DNA from: Albula goreensis
Taxonomy: Eukaryota > Chordata > Actinopteri > Albuliformes > Albulidae
Assembly (NCBI GenBank): GCA_022829145.1
Contig: CM040755.1
Location: 13,331,063 to 13,395,062 of the forward strand
DNA: 64,000 nucleotides
Reading direction: 5' to 3'
In this document: in pieces, positions 1-13,300 of the stretch
Layout: every line of letters begins with the position of its first letter
How positions within the stretch are numbered: position 1 is the first letter of the stretch
The notes under the pieces: generated by a model
Told to the model about the DNA's origin: nothing
The model's database searches: none
Seen by the model: the letters and a program-made list of their open reading frames with translations, nothing else
Made by a program: the position numbers and the translations under genes

Positions 1-1299
1 TATACATGCCTAGGGTACACAAGTCAAATTGAATGAGATGGGTATGTGGCAGTAAGAAAAGCTCAAGAAGCACTAAAGCTTCAATTTGCATGAACACAAT
101 AATGATGGGTAATTATTGGCGCTCAGAGAAAATTAGCCAATAGTTTTAATTCAAAGTCTGGCCAACGACTGGCACTCCAACACTCAAGGATGGCTGTGGA
201 CACATCCAGGGCACTGTGAAGAGCATTCCTCCAGAATATAATTGAATGTCAGTCAGCCTTATTTTCACCCTTTACCCTCCAAACTTCCCCTCAGCAGAAA
301 CACAAGCCTGCGGCTGATGTGATTTCCAATGGCAAACTAGGTTAATAGGACAAATTTTGACAATTACTACCAAGAGCCACAGCCTTAACCATCCCGTCAG
401 ATGGTATTTTCAAATATGGTTTTCCAAAGATACACGGCAATTAAAATTGGTACATTCACTCACAATACACAATTGTGACTTGCCGCAAAATGTAAATGTT
501 TTTATGCGGAATCCAAACTGACACATCATACAGTGCTAGAGCGCCCGAGCTAAAAGCCAGCTACAAACAAACAAACTAGCCTAGGTTTGAGCAAGAGGAC
601 GTGTAGATGGTGATTCCAGTTATTTTCCTCATTTTCCACGTTTTAAAGAGTGAATACACACAGATATCTCAAAATAATCTAGCAAAATAACGCTCAATTA
701 ACCGATAATGATATGCATTGTATCGATATGGAGAAGTATGCATCAACAAAGTTATGAGCTCGTGAATTTTAATTGTATAATATACATTCCATAAATTCAG
801 TGTTTTTTGTTACAGATTCGATCTCTCCAGATATTCAGGACTAGACGTGCTCTGAGGATTTACCACCTAGGATAAATAGGCGACTTAATCCAGGCAAACC
901 ATACGATCTACGTGTGCAGGTGGCTCTCTGCTATGCCCTGCACGCACCGCTCTACATCTTCCTTCGTTGAATATAGACAGAATCGTGTAAAATATGTTTG
1001 CATTTACTATCCTGTTAAATACTAATAAACATCTCACGTTTCGGCGTAGAAAAAAAAACAAATATAACGGTCGACTAATCTAAATTGGTCTTAATTGTTT
1101 CTGCTCATCTACATAGAGGTTATCAAAGTGGTTATCAGACACAATGTAAACCCCATTCATACAAGTACATAAGTAGTTGTATAAGAAAAATCGTCGCGAG
1201 GACAGTAAAAGTGCAAAACAACCATGATCAGAGATTGGGCTAACCGGATTCTCAACATCAAACCTTCAATGTGGGAAATTAAGAAGAGTTTTTTCTCTG
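1..1299. other. Non-coding DNA upstream of sema6d
   Basis: I see no coding exon, RNA gene or clear mobile element here. The stretch is AT-rich single-copy-looking sequence. It most likely belongs to the 5' flank or an upstream intron of sema6d, whose first coding exon is about 6 kb downstream. Confidence 0.5.
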
Positions 1300-2420
1300 G
1301 CTGCCTACAGTGTCATCTGTACTAAAACGCATCTATGATAAAGAAGAGATCGGGGTCGGTTTTTGGAGTTTTTTTTTTTTCCTAGAGAGGAGGGCGGTAG
1401 AGGATGGGGGCACTGCAGGGTCAGTACAATTGGGGGGCCTCTGTTCTGATGGGGAAAAAAGCGGTCGAGTTGTGAGCGGAGCTAAAATCTACATCTTGGG
1501 AAAGCAGGGGAGAAAGGATTGGGGGAGGGACTCAATGAAGAGCACGGCTTATTGGTAGGCAGCGGGCTGCTCTCTTGATGGATTGACTCAGAATGGATCG
1601 AATTACACCATTTGCTGTGCATCAGTTTGTTTTTCTCCTGGCATCGTCTTCGAAGCAAGTTAAGAGTTGCCGTGTTGGTTTGCGAGCAATACAAGGGGAT
1701 ACAAAATATTAATTCAGATGAGGTGAGTCGCGTGTTTTTGGAAAGCTACTTTTTGCCGCTATGAATCAATGCTTTTTCCTCGGGAAAAGCAGCGTGAAAC
1801 TGAAGGAAAAATTATTTACCAACACTAACGAAGTCCGCAGAGTATAATACATTACCATTTACTCGGTCTGGCTATTAAGTACAATAATAGTACTCAACGA
1901 GTTAATTTTTGTAGGTTATATGATGCATTAAAATAGGTGATAGTATAATTAGCTAGGCGAGATTGTGTTTTGTTCTTTCTTAAGAAATGTTTTGCAAAAA
2001 AATCATTTCCTAATGGTACTCTTGCGCACAACCAGTATCTCTAAGACAAGAGCGTACTTCGCTTGTTAGTGTGTTGTGATTTTGTAAAGTTAATGACGGG
2101 GGGATGGTGAGGTGAGGGGGATGGGACCGCTCTGGTACCATTTGATCGGTTCTCAGCTTTGAAGATCAGAAAGCTGAAAACTGGGCCCGGGGACGATTAG
2201 ATTGGCGAGTCCGAAAGAAAATGCGCCTTTCTTTGCATCGGAATTAATTTTGGGGGTCCACAACTGGATAAAGAAACAAGTCCAGAGTTGCGGTGAAATC
2301 AACGTGGAGTGAATTTATCATGTATGATTTTGATCAACTGGATTGATGAGAGAAGGAAACGTACTTCGGATTAAAAGGACCTGAGAATTGCTTTCGTGAA
2401 TGTTTGGGAGCCTTCAGGTA
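1300..2420 (+). promoter_or_regulatory. sema6d: Candidate promoter / non-coding 5' exons of sema6d
   Basis: This is the most CpG- and GC-rich part of the upstream region. Two good splice donors follow non-coding stretches: GAG|GTGAGT with the exon side ending at 1722, and TTCAG|GTAGGA ending at 2417. Either could be a non-coding first exon joining the acceptor at 7343-7344. Vertebrate SEMA6D genes are known to have non-coding 5' exons, but nothing in the window proves which donor is used. This is inference from splice-site quality and base composition only; cap-selected RNA would settle it. Confidence 0.25.
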
Positions 2421-5400
2421 GGATGGGAATGTTTCCCCCCTCTTTTTTAGTGAAATTTACAGCGGTTTCTATGCGTATTTGTGTGTTTATGCGCAACGTT
2501 ATGGGTGAGAGAAAACAATTTATTTAATTGTATGTAATTTAATGTGTTCTATTTATTATTTATTTTGCGAGGGTGTACTTTTTTATTTTGAGTGTCACAA
2601 TACATCTCATGGCTTTTGTATGTTTCAATATTTGAGTAAAAACTATTTTATTATCGATTTGGACTTCAGTGTTGTATATCCATGACATGTAATACCTAAC
2701 TAATAACTAGAGTGATCAGATACAATCTGCTCGGTAGTTACTATATTTTGGTATAATTTAATCCCTGTCAAGCTGTTTTATGTACTTTGACATCATTATT
2801 CTGTTGCAGCTGTCGGTAAATGATTAGAGTATACCTTATGTGCTTATATTATGTCAATTTGATCGCTGTTGAATAAAATTGTACTGCAGTCACGAGGTTT
2901 CATTTTATCGTAGCTTGAATTGAAAGTACTGCTTCTAATATTAATTGGAAATTGTACGTGGTCTTAAAACACAGATGGGAAGGTACTGTAAGTAAAGTCC
3001 TTTAGTCTGGTTGGATTTTCTTGTACATAAATGTCGAGTTTTTTTACGATGCTCTTCTTATGTCTTCGAACACACGTACATTTTTACGTATTTTGTGAAA
3101 TAAGCTCATACTAAGGCAGTCAAACAGACACTAGACGTCGTACAAGTCACAAAGGAGAAACATATCTTTAAACTATAACCTTATTGCTACAGCAAATATA
3201 ATAGTAACTGTGTTTAAGGTAAAGAAATGATCCACTTTTTCACGTCCTATGCTTCACAGCTCAGTAGTAAACTTTTCATCCAGCTTGCTAACATTTTGCC
3301 ATTCAGTAAGCGTATTTACTGGATCACTTAATTCTGCACCTTTCATAAAATAATGCTAAATATTTTAAAGTGATCTGCTATAATTCATCTAGCAAATACT
3401 TTTTCTATATCAGCTTTCAGGGTTCGCGGCCCAACCCCAAAGTCATCCAATAGCAGAAGAATCAATTTACATGCAAACCCATTACCTTTTGTCACTTCTG
3501 CCGCTCCCAAACCTTTGTTACTTGTATTTCAGATGGACTCGAGGAATTGCTTCAGATCAATGCTGAATACATTAACTACCTTGCTGCGCAGAAAATGTTC
3601 AAATTATATGTTAAGATTTATTCAGAAAATACAGCTGCATAATGTTACAATGCAATCTGATTCCCCAATTCAGCGAGTTCCCTACATTTATTTTCAATTC
3701 AGAGAGTGCATTCGTGCAAATTGAGTTTGCTGACTGAATGACGGCCACATTACATTCTGTTGGCAGTGCTTTTAAGACAATAATATTTACCCTGGCAGTT
3801 ACAGTAGTAAATCAATGCATTTGTTTTAAAGTGTCTGTATTTAACGTCCGGATTTAGATTTTAATTGCGTTCAAAATATTGTTGGAGGTATCGCTTAAAA
3901 TGTGCACGGTATGTCACAATTAGGAATGGAAATGTACCTCTAATATAGTGAATAAATATGGGGGGAATTACACCAGCATACACATGTAATTTTTAAACCT
4001 GGATTGCTTGTTTGCATTATCTTAAATAAATATAATGGTATTAAAATTTTTGGGCTGAAATGTGTAAATGATATTGCAGCTTTTGTGAAGACAGCAGGCA
4101 GAAAGTTACACCATAATATGTTCTGTTCTGATTCATAGTGACTTTATAAGCACTAGGCTGCAATGACCTGAATAATAGTGTACAGTTGCCCTCTGCTGCT
4201 TCAGGGAAGTAAATATTTAAATGACCTCAGGGATTAAAATTGCTCTGTAAATAGGATAAATTCTGAAGTTTATTTATTCCATTGCCCTGTGTTTGCCACA
4301 CCTATTGTTAACCAGCTTAGATTAGCATTTTAACAACCCCGAAGTGAACTTCCCCTGTTCTGTAACTCGAAATTGTGAAGGAGTCATCAATCACTCTGTC
4401 ACTGACCACAACAGGCATGCAGGCCCTGTAGTCTTCTGAGACTTCATCGTGACCATCGGACTGTTAACAACACAGCTGGCTGTGGCAATTTCCCTCTTCC
4501 ACGCCGCTGACGCCATTGTCAGACCATAGTAACTAAAGTTAACACCCAGAACATGAAGTTTGTATTGTTGTGCCACTCCGCAATACAGAGCGTGTTTATT
4601 AGATGACACACCTGCAGCACTTTTTTTGTTTGTGGGGTGCTTCGATGGTGTGGTCTAGCGTGAACATTTTCCCCCCTGTTCTTTGCAGTTCTCACGAAGG
4701 TGGGAGGGGCTGCCATTTAGCAGTGGAGCCAAGTCCCTTTGCCTGAGCTTTAAAAGCAACAAGTTCAAACCCCTCAGATCTAATCCTTGAGCAAATACCA
4801 AAAGATTACGTGTTCTTATTATTTAAGTAGAAGAGCAGTAATCATTTTACCACTGCTCCTGAAGTGCATTTTGATCTGGTGTCAGAGTTCTCCTCTGAAC
4901 AGGCTAGATTGCCTTCTAAAAACCTTAGATTTTGACAACACAGTGATGTTGTACGTTCAATTTAGCAGCCTCCCCCTCTCTCCACTGCTTCAAAGGAGCA
5001 TTAAATCTTTCCTTAATACTGCACAAAAGTAAGAGGCCTGAAAACCAATTTGCCAGTTATCTGATTTCATGTTCAGCGGTTTTATTGCAGAGCATGGAAC
5101 AGGATGACAACAAAAGTGACCCAAGAAATGACAGCTATTGTTCAGTCATGTAGAGCCCTCATGTTGCAGAAAACACATAATGATATATAGGTTGTATTGT
5201 TTAGTATTTTTTACAGCGGCAATCTCTGCTGCGGGACAAATCTGCAAGAATGCCATTGTAGGTCGTCTTTTGCAGGCAGTGACCCACCAAACAAAAAAAC
5301 ACTAGCTCACAATCCCAGCTGAATGTTGGAGCCAAAGGTTCTTTACAATTGTGAAACTATGCCAACATCAGCTGAGAAATTGCGTGAGTGTAGAACATTG

Positions 5401-7344
5401 AAAATCCCTGTAATAACAAAGCAATTTCAGACTGATTGTAGGGAAATGCTAAATGGGAACATGTTGCATGACTAGCTCACTGCTTTGTGTCTTAGGACTT
5501 GCTGAGGCCCGTGCACTTAAGGACAAGAATAAGAAACCGTTCAGAGATATTCATTTAAAAACACATTGTGCCTTACTATGGAGTGAAGTGTAATTTGAGA
5601 CATATGACCACTGTATGTCTTGTTTTTCTGTTATGCATTAGGTTACTGAGGAATCATGATGTCCTGCCACTCTATAACACTTCTGTAAAATCAAGGGGAT
5701 GAAGGAATAATAGCCTTGCATATACTGCACCCATTTTAATGTGATTATGAATAATGAATGAAGACAATGCTCTAGGGTTGAGGGGATGGTTGGTCCACTT
5801 AAAATGTTGGGCCATTATTGATAGCTTTCTGTCGTAAATATTCTTAAAACCATTTAAAATATAGTGGAGGACTGTAGCTTTTTGGAGGACTTTGTTACTA
5901 TCTCTATTGATCTTCCTGGCACTAGATTAGCATTCCCTCATGAAAAATCCCCCTTGGTTCCTCTGATTTAGTTAAAATGTATGAGCTGCTTACTTCTGCA
6001 CTTCTTTATAGATCTATGGTTTGTTTGTAACTTTGTTACAAAGTTGCACTCTCCTCAGTTGTATTGACTTGTATTAAATTACAATCTGCAATACTTTTGT
6101 TGGATGTTTTATGGCCAGGATGCTGAAAAGGCAATTTCTCAAATGTAGCTCAATTTTGGAGGAATCCCATCTGCAGTGTGTAACATACTGTACATCCTTT
6201 TTGTAAAATTAAAGGAATGAATGAATTGGGTCTTGCACAAAGTGAACAACCTTTCAGAGTTTCAAGGTTAATTTTTTAACAAACAACAGCAGAGGCCAAC
6301 AGCACCAAGTGTAACACACATGCTCTGCTTATAGTTCCAGCACATTCGCATGAAAACAAGCTTCCTTCCATATCACTAAAAGCCATTAAGGTTTTGACAT
6401 TAATGCATATAGAAAAGCAGAACCCGCCCCACCATTTTTTCCACCCCCGATCTATCAAATCTGTAAATGGATCAGCAGTCGATGCTCATTGTGTGCTGGG
6501 AGCAGGTGCGCGGTGGGGCTAATTGAAAAAGCGTCGATGCTGATGTGCCGGGCGTGCCTGGGAGAGCCACTCATCAGCAGTGCGCCAGGCCTCTATCTGC
6601 TGCACCGCACGCTGCCGGATAATCCATTTTCTTGGCTGTTTGTTGTCCCCCCCTGTAAACCGTTCACATCCATTCAGGCTCCATCCCCATGAATAATTTG
6701 TTTGCCTTATAAATATTTGACTGTACAACGTTCATTAATATGCACACCGTTGGTCTCCAACCACTGTTACCTCGGGACATGGCCCAGCCATGCTGGAGTC
6801 ATCAGTCATGCTTTCAAACTGGCGTGAAGAAGTGGAGTTTGAAATCCACGCTGTCTGGGTAGATGCAGGGGGCTGGAAATGTCGTGCACCATATTAACTT
6901 AATGACAATGGGTAACCTCTGACGCACTGCTCTGCAAATGCTCAAGACCAGAATAGCCACAGAGATTTTATGCTTGTCCAAAACAAATGGTGGCAGGAGC
7001 ACAGAGCAGGCCGTGCCCCTACGCCGAGCAGCATGTGCTTCCTCTCCGAAAGGAACCCCACTGTCCGTTTCTCTTCAGCTGGCAGGGTGTAACAGATGTA
7101 GCAATAGACAGTTGCCAATTACTGATGCAGGGCCTCTTAGTGCAAAATTAGCACCTGTCATGATGCAAGTGAAAATCTTACCGCCAATTTGGGCTGACAG
7201 GAACGGAAGGTTTGCCATTATCTTCCGTAAATAAGCAGCCGGTCAGGTGAACATAGGAAGGTCATCTGGCCGGGGTGGAAGAGAGAAGAGAAGAATAGCA
7301 ACACACTCTCAGCATCCCCGGTGTTTCTGCTCTTTCTTTTGCAG
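2421..7344 (+). other. Putative sema6d 5' intron, with a conserved-looking patch
   Basis: There is no protein-coding exon that I can recognise. Reading frames here are short and resemble no known family. About 6270-7240 is richer in complex, GC-balanced sequence than its surroundings and has the look of conserved non-coding DNA lying just upstream of the first coding exon. That is only an impression from sequence texture. A tRNA-like B-box word near 4768 was judged insufficient for a SINE call. Confidence 0.35.
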
Positions 7345-7395
7345 GTAGCATCGACAATTTTGTGAAACAGGAAGTGTCAGCTCTCCGTGTGAGCC

Positions 7396-10300
7396 ATGGG
7401 CCTGAGAGCACAGCTCTTTCTCAGCTTGGTGCTTCTGGCGTCTTCGCACATCGGGGCAGTCAGCTTTCCTGAAGACAATATTCCAATTGACTCCATAGAC
7501 TACCATTGTAAGTGCCAGCTTGCACTGAAATAAATCAATTCAAATTATTGTATTGGAGGTGCAACTACAGTCACATCATGATCAGTGAAATAGTTTGCAG
7601 AAACTTAACAGAAATAGAACTGCTGTTTATATCACTTCCATCCTGTGTTCTAAGGGGGCAACTGCTGTTTCTGTTCGGGACACGTTAGTGAGGGAATTAT
7701 ACCCCTTCATGTTTCAGCATTATAGATCATGTGTTTAAGAATGGTATTTTGCATGAATACAAATGTATGGCCCCTTAGCTTGAGGATCAAGTGGGCTAAA
7801 AGTGGTTCCTGTGATATAGTGTGAGAAAATACACAAAAACTGCTGACACGCTTAACATAAAGCATTCAAAGTGTCAGTGTTGTATTCTTTAATATTCATT
7901 ACTTTACTGAGGGATTTCTTTAAAGCCATTATACATGGCTAAATATACGGCTAATCAATACTCCCCATCGACTCTGCAGCCCTGTAATCCCTAATATTGC
8001 TGCTACTCATTCCCCTGCAGACTCAAAGCAGTATCCGGTATTTAGAGGGCGTCCCGCAGGCAATGAATCTCAGCATAGACTGGACTTTCAGCTGATGACA
8101 AAAATTCAAGACACGCTCTTCATTGCTGGCAGGTAAATCTAAAAGCTCTTAATTGTATTGAATCTGGAAACATTTGCCAAATAATATGTACCGACGCTTG
8201 ACTTAAAGGGTGATTTGTTTCGCGTGGCAGGTTTGTGCAGCCATTACTTTTTTGGCAACGTGTAATAATGAAATGGTTTTTACTAGTGGTACAGGCACTA
8301 AAACTGATAGACTTGCCTTTTCCCCTTTCAACAGAGACCAGGTGTATTTAGTAAGTTTACGAGAGACATACAGGACCGAGATCATCCCTTACAGGGTAAG
8401 CACACTTACACATTTCCCTTGAACACATCTTCAGAAGGTAAAGATGAGAATTTCTACGAAAATAAGTGCTTGTAAACGAGTGGCTGGAAACAGTGCGCAT
8501 TGTAACGTTTTCCTTCTGCAATTACAGAAATTAACATGGAGATCTGGCCAAGGAGACAGAGAAACGTGTGCCATGAAAGGGAAGCACAGAGTAAGCGGCA
8601 GAATTTCTGGCTTGTCCCTGCTTGTTTCATTTCCCAAGGAAAGAAATCTGTTCTCCAAAAATAATTCCCCCTGTTCAGTTTTGTAATAAGTCTTTCCCCT
8701 CCTCCCCCATCCCTCCTCTCCCCTCTGCTTCTCTCCTCTGCCCCTCAGGACGAATGCCATAATTTTATTAAAGTGCTGGTACCCCGAAACGATGATCTGG
8801 TATTCATCTGTGGCACAAATGGGTTTAACCCCATGTGCAGATACTACCGGGTGAGTCAACAGCTTTGTCTTTTTATTGCCTCTCTGGCTTATTGACATCT
8901 CCTATTTTCTGTGCTTTCTGCACAGCTTCTGTTCTGTGTGTGTATATGCGTGTTTCTTTTGTCAGGGGTTGTAGTGAGTATCTCTGTGTTGTCACACTGC
9001 ACAGACATGATAAGGAACCAGTCTAAGAACAACCCATATGCCTTTGTTTCTATGTAGTTGGATAACCTGGAATTTGACGGGGAAGAAATAAGTGGCTTGG
9101 CAAGGTGCCCGTTTGATGCCAAGCAGACCAACGTTGCCCTCTTTGCTGGTATGAAAAACCCTCCCAATAACGAGTCTGAGTGATGAATGGCTCTTTCAAG
9201 TATTGTGGGGTTTTGGGATGAAAATATGAGTGCCCCGCAACTGTCGAGCCCTCGTTCGGAGGCATTAATCATCATTTTTATTACAATGAGTGGTGTGCAG
9301 CGGGTGCCCATAGCAACCACAGCTCTGAAAGTGTCGTCATTAATAAACGTGCAAGTGTCTTTTAAAAAAGCCTGCAGTCACAAAACATGCAGGTAAGTGT
9401 CTTGGCTCAAATATTGCAATGGCCTTTCCCTTTTGTCATTTCAGATGGGAAGCTTTACTCCGCCACAGTGGCAGACTTCCTGGCCAGCGATGCAGTCATC
9501 TACCGCAGCATGGGGGATGGGTCAGCTCTCAGAACCATCAAGTACGACTCCAAGTGGTTAAAAGGTAAAAGAAAAAGGCTATTTCTCTCGCATCTGTGTT
9601 GTGGATACGAAAGTTTAGTACAGCATAGGCCGTATTAGAAGGGCTCAGGAAGTTAAGCGTCCTTGCAGAACCTGTTTATATTGTTTTCCTGTCTTCCGGG
9701 TCTTTGTTCCAGTCCCTGACCTTTCTTACAATACACTGAGCATTGAGCTGCATCAGAATGCCTGCAGGACAGAGAAAATGTCTGCATTGACATGGAATAC
9801 TGTACTGTGCATTACAATCTGGGTCAGCATTCAGCCAGTTTGCCTCAACCGTTATTGGGAATCTGTTTGGAACAAAGTTAATACTGTATCCTGGTTAAAA
9901 TGCAAAGCACTGTGTATTTTTTCTCCTCTCAGAGCCACACTTCCTGCATGCCGTGGATTATGGGAATTACGTCTACTTCTTCTTCAGGGAAATCGCAGCG
10001 GAGCACAATAACTTGGGAAAGGTACGATTTGAATAATGAATACCAAGACCAGAAACAAAATACGTGGCACAGCCACAGATACAAATACAGTGTTTTTGCT
10101 ACAGTTGTAAAAAAAGAATAAATAAAGATAACCTCCTGGTTTGTCTGTCTGCCTCTGAGCAGTGTTTGCAACCCTCTGTTTTGTGGTAATGTACAGCTCC
10201 CTGAAGGCATTAGTATGCTGTCTACTTCCTGCAGCTCAGTTGAAATTTACCAATACAACATGAGGAGGGATGGCTCCCCAGCAGGTTTTTAAGCACTTTC

Positions 10301-13300
10301 CCTTGACCACAGGTTAATAAATATTTCAGCCACACTAATGTGAAGGATGATACCTGTGCTGTGTTATAGATTTGCCATGGTTAATTATTAAACCTGTTAT
10401 GCATGGTTAATTTAAGACTTCAAGCCCCAGACATCCATGCCTATATTTCTCCCTTTGTGTTGCATAAAAAAAATTGAGTACTGTGATTTGGGATGAGCAG
10501 AGGGGTTCAGTCATGCCATTCAAAATCCCCTACTCTCAGGTGAACAAGGTTTCAGTTAGACCACTTAGCATGTCTCAGATAAAAAACACAACAATGTTCG
10601 GCAGAAGGACAGGAAGGGCCTTTGCAGCGCAATGCATTATTCAGAATATTGAAGTGTTTTTCGTGACAAAATTGATGATTCTGGGACATTTCTTTTTAAC
10701 GTTTACGTCTTTCAGGCTGTCTATTCCCGGGTGGCTCGCATATGCAAGAACGATGTGGGCGGATCTCAGCGCGTGCTGGAAAAACACTGGACCTCCTTCG
10801 TTAAGGCACGCCTAAACTGCTCTGTTCCGGGGGAGTCGTTTTTCTATTTCGATGTCTTGCAATCCATCACAGACATAATAGAAATCAATGGAATCCCTAC
10901 TGTGGTTGGCGTGTTTACCACACAGCTGAATAGGTAAGAAAAATGCCTCTGAAGAGGCACTTGCTTTATCGTTTACTCGGATCAGTGGCGGCTCTTTTAT
11001 CCAATTTATTTGTATTTAATCGACGTTATGATTTAAATTTGGGTTTACTTGTTACAGCATCCCTGGATCGGCGGTTTGCGCATTCTCAATGGCGGATATT
11101 GAGAAGGTATTCAGAGGCAGATTCAAAGAACAGAAGACGCCTGACTCCGTTTGGACAGCTTTTCCAGAAGAGCGATTGCCAAAGCCAAGGTACATAACCA
11201 CTGTGACATGATATCATTTAGCTATTGGGTGAATAATTAATGTGCAATAATTGGACGCACTGCATTTTTAACCTGGACTCTGTGGAGACCATATGCACAC
11301 AGGTATACGCTTACAAACGCATAACACTTGTGTTGCCCTCTCTTGTTATCAGTCCTAATAAGCAGCTGACCCAGTCCTCCCCTGAGAGTGCGCTGGGAAT
11401 AATAAGCCCCTGTGTTCTTTTCAGACCTGGCTGCTGTGCAGGACACGGGCCGGCAGAGTCGTACAAAACCTCCATTGATTTCCCGGATGAAACTCTACTT
11501 TTCATCAAATCCCACCCCCTGATGGATGCTGCAGTGCCGTCTGTCAGCGAGGAGCCCTGGTTCACCAAGACCCGTGTCAGGTGAGAGGCAGTCATCTCAG
11601 ATGGAAAGGGATCCGTCCTCAAGGATCCCTTTCTGAAGGGAAGTTGTGGAAGAAGGTAACAATGAGGGAGAAATAACAATGAGCCGATTTCTCTGTTTTC
11701 AGATACAGGTTAACTGCCTTGGCCGTTGATAATTCAGCTGGGCCTCACCAAAACTATACAATTGTCTTCATCGGCTCGGAAGCTGGCATGGTCCTCAAGG
11801 TCCTGGCTAAGACTCTGCCTTTCTCCTTGAATGACAGCGTCTTACTGGAGGAAATTGACGTCTTCAACCGAGCTAAGTATGTTCACACACCCTTATTGAC
11901 TTTCTTTATGAGTAGCAAAGTCACATATCTTATTGTTTTCAAACCACTGTTTTAGGGTGGCATTATGTTGGTGCTGAGCAGGGGTATTCCTTAAAGGAAT
12001 AGTCATAGTTCTGCTCTTTAGCTGATCACATCTGTCTTGAAATCTACAGAAGGAGTTTAACTGAGTCTGATATGCTCCTACTCTTGGTCCTAGGTGCCTC
12101 TACAACAGCGAAGAGGACCGTCGCATCATGTCTCTCCACCTAGACAAGGAGACCCATGGCCTGTTCGTGGCCTTCTCCAGCTGTGTAGTCAGAATCTCTC
12201 TCAGCCGCTGTGAACGCCATGTCTCCTGCCACAAGTGAGTCCACCCAGCTGCATTTTGACTGGCAGGCCACTGTGCAAGCAAATACAGCTGCATGTTCTG
12301 TGCCATGCTATGTCATTCCACTTCCAATGTCCTGACATTTAAGAGAACCAGTTACAGCACCACTCTCCCTACAGGCCATATGGTTCTGGTGTTTAATCCT
12401 AGATGAGGTTAAGTCCTACCATGATCCTGAAGTGCTTGTATTGTTAAATGCAGGTCTTGTATTGCATCGCGTGATCCTTACTGCGGGTGGATGCCACATG
12501 GGTCCTGTGAAAAGATCCAGCCAGGCGTGCTGTAAGTACTTACATTTACAAATTGACAGGCACACGTGTTTATGCTTTACAGTTTGTGCCTTGTGTGCCA
12601 TGTGGTCTTAGATCTGCTTTTAAGTGGAAATACTGACTTCTGTGCTGTCCCTTCCTGTCTGTTTTTGTCCGCTAAACAGATCTGGGTTCGAACAAGACGT
12701 GGAGTATGGCAACACAGCACAACTGGGCGACTGTCATGGTGAGAATGTCACAACCATGTCATGTCTGGTAACACCATTAGCTTGCAGTATCACACAAATA
12801 ACCTCTCAACCACATTCCTCTGTGGGAAATCTTAACACACACATCTACACATCCTACTAATTGCACATAAACATTCCACGCAGTGCTGGCACAAGAGATT
12901 CACGAGGCTGAACTATTCGACCAGAACAACTGCCAATTAAAAATGACTCTTTCTGTCTCCAGTGCATACAACTGGGTTTGTTAAACAACACACAACTAAC
13001 AAGGTTCAACTTCTTATTATTTAATTAAAAAGTAAAACAAAAACCTTTATTTTGGACTTTATTTTGACCATTTTATACTGATTTCTTTCTTGTTCCTTTA
13101 AATCTTTTAGAATTTTTGGCTACTACATCTACGCCAGATTACAAATCATTTGGCGACCCAACATCTGGTTAGTTTTTTTACTTTCTTCGATTGATTTCTT
13201 ACTCCCTTAAGTTCAGCATATTCCAATCCTCTCTGCTCCTCCTCTGCTGCTGGCCACCAACATCTTTAACAAGCTTTCCATTCCTTCATTTCATTGCCAT

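Noticed and set aside
4720..4785. tRNA-like B box (aagttcaaacccc), possible SINE
   Set aside because: No matching A box, tail or second copy could be defined.
8351..8356. GTAAGT inside sema6d exon 3 as a donor
   Set aside because: It encodes Val-Ser in a continuous conserved segment, and the downstream donor at 8396 keeps the frame.
8431..8898. 155-codon minus-strand frame across sema6d exons 4-5
   Set aside because: It is the complement of real sema6d exons and their introns.
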